From Clostridiales bacterium (GTDB taxonomy: Bacteria; Bacillota; Clostridia; Oscillospirales; Oscillospiraceae): 64,000 nucleotides of DNA. The notes under the pieces were generated by a model that saw only the letters and a program-made list of their open reading frames with translations, searched no databases and had not been told where the DNA came from. Numbering within the stretch: position 1 is the stretch's first letter; each line of letters starts with the position of its first letter. The translations under genes were made by a program, and so were the position numbers. Location: the NCBI GenBank assembly GCA_004556205.1, contig SFIL01000001.1:1-64000 (forward strand), written 5' to 3'. Below are positions 58,648 to 64,000 of the stretch, in pieces.

Positions 58648-59133
58648 TTAACCGTGCAGGAAGCTGAGCGCCTCAATGCCGAGCGCCATCACGAGCGTGA
58701 CGACAATACCGGCGAGCACAACGCCGAGGAAGATCGTCGGCAAGGCACGCTTTAAGCGCATTTCCATCAGCGCGGCGACCAGCGCGCCCGTCCATGCGCC
58801 CGTTCCCGGGAGGGGAATGGCGACGAGCAGGCACAGCCCGATCAGCTCAGACTTTTGCACCCTGCCGCTTTTGTTCGAGGCGCGCCGTTCGAGCTTTTCG
58901 GCGATGCGTCCGAGGCGCGGGTAGCGCTTCATCCAATGCAGAAACTTGCGGATGAACAGCAGGATAAAAGGCACGGGGAGCATATTGCCAATGACGCTGA
59001 TGATGCAGGCTGCCCACGGCGCGAGTCCCTGCGCCATGCCGTAAGGGATTGCTCCGCGCAGCTCGATCACGGGAACCATAGATATTAAAAATGTAATGAG
59101 CGCCTTTCCGGCGAGTGTGGAGAGAAATGCCAT
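58648..59133 (-). CDS. small multi-drug export family membrane protein (COG2426)
   Basis: 161 aa, four or so membrane helices. Family signature VPVIELRGAIPYGMAQGL near the start and IPLPGTGAWTGALVAALMEM in the second half. Start at 59133 follows GGGAGAAGCACT. The transported substrate is unknown; the export name is inherited from homologues. Confidence 0.82.
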   Translation of the reverse strand: MAFLSTLAGKALITFLISMVPVIELRGAIPYGMAQGLAPWAACIISVIGNMLPVPFILLFIRKFLHWMKRYPRLGRIAEKLERRASNKSGRVQKSELIGLCLLVAIPLPGTGAWTGALVAALMEMRLKRALPTIFLGVVLAGIVVTLVMALGIEALSFLHG

Positions 59134-59366
59134 AGTGCTTCTCCCTTTATTTATGTAATTCATCGGGGTTTGTGCGACAAAAACCCAATTTATTTTAGAA
59201 TATCCTTAGAATATCATATTCCTTATAAAAATGCAAGCAGTCCGCCGATTTTTGCTGCGGCGGTTTTGCACAGGGTACGGACAAAATCCCTTGTTTCCGC
59301 TGCGCGCAAAATGCTATAGTTCCGCGATGCAAAAATGAAATTTTTGTGCATATTCACAAAAACCGC

Positions 59367-59395
59367 TTGCACTTTGCGTGCCGAACGTATATAAT
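59367..59395 (+). promoter_or_regulatory. distal promoter of the nucleoside salvage cluster
   Basis: TTGCAC (59367-59372), 17-bp spacer, TATAAT (59390-59395). Confidence 0.65.
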
Positions 59396-59438
59396 ATATC
59401 TTACAATCAATTCGTACTGCCGTTGGCAGAAATGTCCC

Positions 59439-59467
59439 TTGCATTCCCGCCGTGTGTCCTGTATAAT
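59439..59467 (+). promoter_or_regulatory. proximal promoter of tdk
   Basis: TTGCAT (59439-59444), 17-bp spacer, TATAAT (59462-59467), 33 bp before the ATG. Confidence 0.75.
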
Positions 59468-59499
59468 AAGAACAAACAGAGAAACAGGGAGGCAGTGTC

Positions 59500-60084
59500 A
59501 TGGCAAAGCTGTATTTCAAGTATGGCGCGATGGGCTCGTCCAAGACGGCGCAGGCGCTCATTACCAAGTATAACTACGAGGAAAACGGAATGCGCGTCTG
59601 GCTGATCAAGCCCTCTGCGGATGACCGCGACGGTGCAATCATCCTGCGCAGCCGCGTCGGACTGGAGGCGCCTGCGGAGGTTATTTCGCCCGAGGCAGAC
59701 ATCCGCAAGCTCTTTGCGCGGCAGGAGAAGACCGATGTCATCATTGTCGATGAGTGTCAGTTTATGACGCCGGAGCAGATCGACCAGCTCCGTGAGATCG
59801 TGGACGCCGAGAATGTTCCCGTGCTCTGCTTCGGTCTGCGGACGGACTTCCGCAGCACGCTTTTTCCCGGCAGCCGCCGTCTGTTTGAGGTTGCGGACAC
59901 CATTACGGAGATCAAGACAATCTGCGACTGCGGCGCGAAAGCAACAACCAACGCCCGCGTCGGCGAGGACGGCTATATCGTCACCGAGGGCGCGCAGCTT
60001 CTGCTCGGCGGCAACGACCGCTATATTGCCATGTGCCACAAGTGCTGGATGCGCAACATCCGTGAGCACCGCAAAGTAAGATAA
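59500..60084 (+). CDS. tdk: thymidine kinase
   Basis: 194 aa, type II TK. P-loop FKYGAMGSSKTAQAL (residues 6-20), Walker B VIIVDECQF, lid and zinc site (CDCGAKA ... CHKCW). Phosphorylates thymidine to dTMP with ATP. First gene of tdk-deoD-deoB-cdd-bmp. AGGGAGGCAGTGTC upstream. Confidence 0.96.
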   Translation: MAKLYFKYGAMGSSKTAQALITKYNYEENGMRVWLIKPSADDRDGAIILRSRVGLEAPAEVISPEADIRKLFARQEKTDVIIVDECQFMTPEQIDQLREIVDAENVPVLCFGLRTDFRSTLFPGSRRLFEVADTITEIKTICDCGAKATTNARVGEDGYIVTEGAQLLLGGNDRYIAMCHKCWMRNIREHRKVR

Positions 60085-60117
60085 AAAATTTCACATAGCT
60101 TTGAAAGGAGAACCACT

Positions 60118-60858
60118 ATGAATTACCCGACTCCCCACATCAATGCCAAGCCTGAGGACTTCGGTCAGACCGTCCTGATGCCCGGCGATCCGCTTCGCTC
60201 GAAGTACATTGCCGAGAATTTCTTGGAGAACGCCAAGCTTGTCAACAACGTCCGCGGCGTGCAGGGCTATACCGGCTTCTACAAGGGTGTGAAGGTCTCT
60301 GTTATGGCGTCCGGCATGGGCATTCCCTCCATCGGCATCTATTCCTATGAGCTTTACAACGCCTTCGGTGTGCAGAACATTATGCGCATCGGCTCTGCAG
60401 GCTCCATCAACCCCGACATCCATGTCCGCGATATCGTTATCGCGCAGGGTGCCTGCACCGATTCCAACTTCCTGCACCAGTACCACATCGACGGCACGTT
60501 TGCGCCCATCGCGTCTTACGAGATGATGCGCAAGGCGGTTGAGTCCTGCGAGCAGGTCGGCGCGACCTACCATGTCGGCAATGTCCTGTCCACCGACAAC
60601 TTCTATAACGACGACGAGGGTCTGCCCGAAGTGCTGCAGACCGTTCCCGCGTGGCAGAAGATGGGTGTCATGGCGTGCGAGATGGAGGCGGCGGGCCTTT
60701 ACATGACCGCTGCCCGCTGGAAGAAGAACGCACTGTGCATCTGCACGATTTCCGACCATATGCTCACCGGCGAGGCGCTGCCTGCTGAGGAGCGTCAGAC
60801 CTCCTTCCGCGAGATGATGGAGGTTGCGCTGGAGACGGCGGTCAAGCTCGAGAAATAA
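60118..60858 (+). CDS. deoD: purine-nucleoside phosphorylase, DeoD type
   Basis: 246 aa, the hexameric PNP class: TPHINAKPEDFGQTVLMPGDPLR (phosphate site), VMASGMGIPSIGIYSYEL, IMRIGSAGS, GVMACEMEAAGLY and TISDHMLTGE with the catalytic Asp. Converts purine (deoxy)nucleosides and Pi to base plus (deoxy)ribose-1-phosphate, the substrate of DeoB. 33 bp after tdk. Confidence 0.97.
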   Translation: MNYPTPHINAKPEDFGQTVLMPGDPLRSKYIAENFLENAKLVNNVRGVQGYTGFYKGVKVSVMASGMGIPSIGIYSYELYNAFGVQNIMRIGSAGSINPDIHVRDIVIAQGACTDSNFLHQYHIDGTFAPIASYEMMRKAVESCEQVGATYHVGNVLSTDNFYNDDEGLPEVLQTVPAWQKMGVMACEMEAAGLYMTAARWKKNALCICTISDHMLTGEALPAEERQTSFREMMEVALETAVKLEK

Positions 60859-60871
60859 AAAACAGGTCAGC

Positions 60872-60902
60872 TTAGGGGCGGACGGCGCTTGTCCGCCCCT
60901 AA
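60872..60902. repeat. TTAGGGGCGGAC palindrome between deoD and deoB
   Basis: Perfect 12-bp arms TTAGGGGCGGAC / GTCCGCCCCTAA with a GGCGCTT loop. One of the GTAGGGGCGG-type repeats; it could act as an intercistronic stabiliser. Confidence 0.6.
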
Positions 60903-60951
60903 ACTGCCCCTTGCAATGTTTATATTTTATATTTAATATAAGGAGAACACT

Positions 60952-62118
60952 ATGAAACGCGTATTTTTATTTGTCCTCGATTCCTGCGGCTGCGGCGAAA
61001 TGCCCGATGCCGCGTCCTTTGGTGATCACGGCGTCAACACGCTGAAAAGCTGCTCTACCTCTGACAAGCTTCATATTCCGAATCTGCTGTCCTACGGCTT
61101 GGGCAACATCGACACCGTGGATTATCTGCCTAAGACGGAAGCACAGAAGGGTGCCTGCGCTCGTCTGAAGGAAGCGTCAATGGGCAAGGATACCACCATC
61201 GGCCATTGGGAGATCGCGGGCATTGTCTCGCCCGATCCGCTGCCTACCTATCCCAACGGCTTCCCGGAGGAGCTTTTGAAGCCCTTCCGCGAGGCGACGG
61301 GCAGAGGCGTCCTTGCCAATGCGCCGTGGTCCGGTACGGAGGTCATCAACAAGTACGGCGAGGAGCACATGAAGACGGGCGACCTGATTGTTTACACCTC
61401 CGCCGACTCCGTGTTCCAAATCGCTGCCCATGAGGACATTGTCCCGCCCGAGCAGCTTTACGAATACTGCCGCATTGCGCGCAAGCTCCTTGTCGGCAAG
61501 CACGGCGTGGGCAGAGTCATTGCCCGTCCGTTTATCGGCAACGCGAAGGACGGCTTCACCCGCACCTCCAACCGTCACGACTTTTCCCTTGAGCCGCCCG
61601 CAGAGACCATGCTCGACGCGGTGAAGGCAGCGGGACTGGACTCCATCGGCGTCGGCAAGATCTATGATATCTTTGCGCATCGCGGCACGACCGAGTACAT
61701 CTACACCAAGGGCAACACCGACGGCCTGAACAAGACAATGGGATACGCCGAGCGCGACTTCCGCGGTCTGTGCTTCATCAACCTCGTCGATTTCGATATG
61801 CTCTACGGTCACCGCCGCAATATCGACGGCTATGCCGCCGCGCTGACGGAATTTGACGGCTGGTTCGCGGAATTCATGGAAAAGATGGGCGAGGACGATA
61901 TCGTGATGATCACCGCCGACCATGGCTGTGACCCCGCTTACACCGAGACGACCGACCATACCCGCGAATATGTGCCGCTGCTGATCGCAGGCAAGCAGGT
62001 CAAGCCCGTCAACCTCGGCACGCGCATGAGCTTTGCGGACATCGCCGCAACCGTGACCGAGCTGCTTGGTGTGGAGTTCAACACCCCGGGCAAGAGCTTC
62101 GCGAAGGAGATCGTCTAA
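60952..62118 (+). CDS. deoB: phosphopentomutase
   Basis: 388 aa. Alkaline-phosphatase-fold enzyme: FLFVLDSCGCGEMPDAASFGDHGVNTL with metal Asp, phosphorylated Thr in MGKDTTIGHWEI, and VMITADHGCDPAYTETTDHTREY with metal ligands. Converts (deoxy)ribose-1-phosphate to the 5-phosphate, the substrate for DeoC in the BMC locus. AGGAGAAC precedes the ATG. Confidence 0.97.
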   Translation: MKRVFLFVLDSCGCGEMPDAASFGDHGVNTLKSCSTSDKLHIPNLLSYGLGNIDTVDYLPKTEAQKGACARLKEASMGKDTTIGHWEIAGIVSPDPLPTYPNGFPEELLKPFREATGRGVLANAPWSGTEVINKYGEEHMKTGDLIVYTSADSVFQIAAHEDIVPPEQLYEYCRIARKLLVGKHGVGRVIARPFIGNAKDGFTRTSNRHDFSLEPPAETMLDAVKAAGLDSIGVGKIYDIFAHRGTTEYIYTKGNTDGLNKTMGYAERDFRGLCFINLVDFDMLYGHRRNIDGYAAALTEFDGWFAEFMEKMGEDDIVMITADHGCDPAYTETTDHTREYVPLLIAGKQVKPVNLGTRMSFADIAATVTELLGVEFNTPGKSFAKEIV

Positions 62119-62184
62119 AGACACATGCAGACCCTACACCAAGTATGAACCCATTCACTTTGTTAAGAAAGGAGGGAATCGGGA

Positions 62185-62598
62185 ATGACTTCTTTGGAAT
62201 TGGTCAATCTCGCCATTGAGGCACGGGAGCATGCCTATGTGCCTTATTCCAACTTCGCCGTCGGCGCGGCGCTGCTGACAAAGGAAGGTAAGGTCTATCA
62301 GGGCTGCAATATCGAAAACTCATCCTACGGCGCGACAAACTGCGCAGAGCGCACCGCCTTTTTCACCGCTGTCTATCAGGGCGAGCGGAACTTTGAGGCG
62401 ATCGCCATTGTCGGAGGCAAGGCAGGCGAGCCGGTACATGAGCTTTGCGCACCCTGCGGTATCTGCCGTCAGGTGATGCGTGAATTCTGCAAAGATGACT
62501 TCAAAATCTTTTTGAGCAAGGGCGACGGCACAGTCTTAGAGACAACTTTGACACAATTGCTGCCTTTGAGCTTCTCAAAAGAGGATTTGGAACGTTGA
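62185..62598 (+). CDS. cdd: cytidine deaminase
   Basis: 137 aa, tetrameric type. YVPYSNFAVGAALL, Glu proton shuttle and first zinc Cys in TNCAERTAFF, two further zinc Cys in PCGICRQVMREF. Deaminates (deoxy)cytidine to (deoxy)uridine. GGAGGGAATCGGG precedes the ATG. A small hairpin GTTGATTTT / AAAATCAAC overlaps its stop. Confidence 0.97.
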   Translation: MTSLELVNLAIEAREHAYVPYSNFAVGAALLTKEGKVYQGCNIENSSYGATNCAERTAFFTAVYQGERNFEAIAIVGGKAGEPVHELCAPCGICRQVMREFCKDDFKIFLSKGDGTVLETTLTQLLPLSFSKEDLER

Positions 62599-62706
62599 TT
62601 TTGTTAAAAATCAACAAATTTTCTGCAGCATCTTGATTTTTACGTGATTTTGTGTAACAATGTATCAAGCGGTAAAACCGCAAACAAAAATTTTGGAGGT
62701 AAGAAA

Positions 62707-63897
62707 ATGAAGAAACTTGTTGCTCTTCTTCTCGCCCTCTGCATGGTAGCCTGCCTGTTCGCCGGCTGCTCGGACGAGAAGGAACCCACTGAAAGCACTC
62801 CTGCTGCAAGTGACCCCAGCACTGAGCCCACCGAAGAGCCCAGCACTGAGCCCACCGAAGAGCCCAGCACTGAGCCCGCTACCACCAGCGACTATCGTGT
62901 AGCTATGGTTACCGACTACGGCGATATCACCGACCAGTCCTTCAACCAGACCACCTACGAAGCCGGCAAGGCATGGTGCGAGGCCAACGGCGTTGACTTC
63001 ACCTACTACAAGCCGACCGGCGACTCCACCGCTGAGCGTGTTGCTGCTATCGACCAGGCTGTTGCCGATGGCTACAACGTCGAGAACTATCCCGATGTGA
63101 AGTACATCGCCCTCGACGTCGGCGAGTATGACCTGCAGGATGCTGCCGGCACCGTCGATGACTGGTCCTATGTCTATCCCGCAAACGTTTACTCCGCTGT
63201 TTACCAGGAAGAGCTTGCCGGTTACATGGCCGGCTACGCTGCTGTGAAGCTCGGCTACAAGCACCTCGGCTTCCTCGGCGGCATGGCTGTTCCCGCTGTT
63301 GTCCGCTATGGCTACGGCTTCGTGCAGGGCTGCGACGCGGCTGCTGCTGAGATGGAAATCACTGGCGAAGTTGCTATCGAGTATGTCTATGGCAACCAGT
63401 TCTCCGGCGACGCTGACATCACTGCTTACATGGATACTTGGTATCAGAACAAGGGCGTTGAAGTTGTCTTCGCTTGCGGCGGCGGCATCTTCACCTCTGC
63501 CGGCGAGGCTGCGCAGAAGGTCGAGGGCGCGAAGGTTATCGGCGTTGACGTTGACCAGAAGGGCACCATCGATGGCCTGTATGGCGAAGGCATGACTGTT
63601 ACCTCCGCGATGAAGGGCCTTGCTCCCACCGTCGACACCATGCTGACCGAGCTGATCGTCAACGACAACTGGGCTGCTTACAGCGGCAAGGTTGAGACTC
63701 TGGGTCTTGTCTCTGCGGATCCCGCTCTGAACTATGTCCAGATCCCGTCCTCCACCCAGTGGTCCGACGACTTCACCGAGGCTGACTATGTCGCTCTCGT
63801 CGGTGAGCTGTTCGACGGCACTCGTACCGTCTCTGCTGACACCGAGAACGAGCCCGAAGTCACCATCGCTGTTGACTATCAGGGCAACATCAAGTAA
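62707..63897 (+). CDS. BMP-family (nucleoside-binding) ABC-transporter lipoprotein
   Basis: 396 aa. Lipoprotein signal (KKLVALLLALCMVACLFAGC, lipobox FAGC), a repetitive Glu/Pro/Ser/Thr linker with PSTEPTEE repeats (about residues 30-60), then the Bmp/Med domain: RVAMVTDYGDITDQSFNQTTYEAG, EELAGYMAGYAAVKLGYKHLGFLGGM, VIGVDVDQKG, VTSAMKGL. Family members capture purine nucleosides for an ABC importer. The region after AVADGY runs directly into NVENYPDVKYI; the family usually has about 15-18 more residues here, so a short in-frame deletion is suspected. Position after cdd supports nucleoside uptake. The permease genes are not in the window. Confidence 0.88.
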   Translation: MKKLVALLLALCMVACLFAGCSDEKEPTESTPAASDPSTEPTEEPSTEPTEEPSTEPATTSDYRVAMVTDYGDITDQSFNQTTYEAGKAWCEANGVDFTYYKPTGDSTAERVAAIDQAVADGYNVENYPDVKYIALDVGEYDLQDAAGTVDDWSYVYPANVYSAVYQEELAGYMAGYAAVKLGYKHLGFLGGMAVPAVVRYGYGFVQGCDAAAAEMEITGEVAIEYVYGNQFSGDADITAYMDTWYQNKGVEVVFACGGGIFTSAGEAAQKVEGAKVIGVDVDQKGTIDGLYGEGMTVTSAMKGLAPTVDTMLTELIVNDNWAAYSGKVETLGLVSADPALNYVQIPSSTQWSDDFTEADYVALVGELFDGTRTVSADTENEPEVTIAVDYQGNIK

Positions 63898-63913
63898 TTC
63901 ACCCCACAACTTT

Positions 63914-63946
63914 AGAGAACGGGCTTCTGCCCGTTCTCTTTTTTTA
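63914..63946 (+). terminator. terminator of the BMP-family lipoprotein gene
   Basis: Perfect 11-bp stem AGAGAACGGGC / GCCCGTTCTCT with TTCT loop and a run of seven T. Confidence 0.92.
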
Positions 63947-64000
63947 GAGTCGTTGCAAGCACAAGATAACTGCCTGACAGTGCGCCGCAACACAATGACA

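Noticed and set aside
59223..59567. 114-codon minus-strand frame over the tdk promoters
   Set aside because: Covers two good plus-strand promoters and the tdk start; no ribosome site or family resemblance.
62665..63993. 442-codon minus-strand frame opposite the BMP lipoprotein
   Set aside because: Antisense shadow of a high-GC3 gene; no start signal and no recognisable domain.

Overview
The window looks like a chromosomal segment of an anaerobic, spore-forming, Gram-positive member of the Clostridia (Oscillospiraceae/Ruminococcaceae-like). The evidence is moderately high G+C, strong Shine-Dalgarno sites, an Rnf complex, pyruvate phosphate dikinase, SpoIID and PdaA sporulation proteins, a class B sortase with an SPxTG substrate, and a two-gene SufCB-type Fe-S system. 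Genus-level identity cannot be read from the sequence alone.

Layout. 1-0.9 kb: a small unknown gene and repeat DNA. 0.9-7 kb (minus): a HAD phosphatase and a complete rnfCDGEAB operon. 7-12.7 kb: tandem glycine riboswitch with glyA, a PrsA-like foldase lipoprotein, spoIID, citrate synthase. 12.8-15.5 kb: rlmH, tRNA-Leu(CAG), a minimal SufC/SufB pair. 15.7-25.4 kb (mainly minus): wecB, tagO/wecA, trpS, nth, ung, and the operon ymdB-sbcD-like-sbcC-like-tatD. 25.7-31.6 kb: a Noc/ParB protein, ppdK, a small unknown gene, pdaA. 31.7-42.9 kb: a bacterial microcompartment (BMC) locus. 43-51.3 kb: an XRE regulator with small proteins, an LCP/sortase/surface-protein cassette, an NCS2 permease, nrdR, a secreted deacetylase, a MocA-like transferase. 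51.5-55.2 kb: a three-subunit xanthine-dehydrogenase-type molybdenum hydroxylase. 55.3-59.1 kb (minus): pnp, rpsO, ogt, a small membrane protein. 59.5-63.9 kb: tdk, deoD, deoB, cdd and a BMP-family nucleoside-binding lipoprotein.

The most interesting system is the BMC locus: a DeoR-family regulator, iron-type alcohol dehydrogenase, PduL phosphotransacylase, a PduM-like protein, PduP/EutE-type aldehyde dehydrogenase, PduS, a PduT-like tandem shell protein, three near-identical BMC-H, three BMC-P vertex proteins, two divergent deoxyribose-phosphate aldolases and triose-phosphate isomerase. The inferred chemistry is: deoxyribose-5-phosphate is cleaved to acetaldehyde plus glyceraldehyde-3-phosphate; acetaldehyde is oxidised to acetyl-CoA and acetyl-phosphate or reduced to ethanol inside the shell; TpiA feeds the triose phosphate to glycolysis. 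The tdk-deoD-deoB-cdd-bmp cluster 18 kb away could supply deoxyribose-5-phosphate from nucleosides. Two features stand out: the second aldolase carries a C-terminal ferredoxin-type CX2CX2CX3CP tail, and a 10-bp-phased tandem repeat (TGAGCGAT core) sits downstream of both promoters of the locus and is a strong operator candidate for the DeoR regulator.

The window also holds several families of palindromic, MITE-like intergenic repeats, one of which lies between the glycine riboswitch terminator and glyA, and another between rpsO and pnp.
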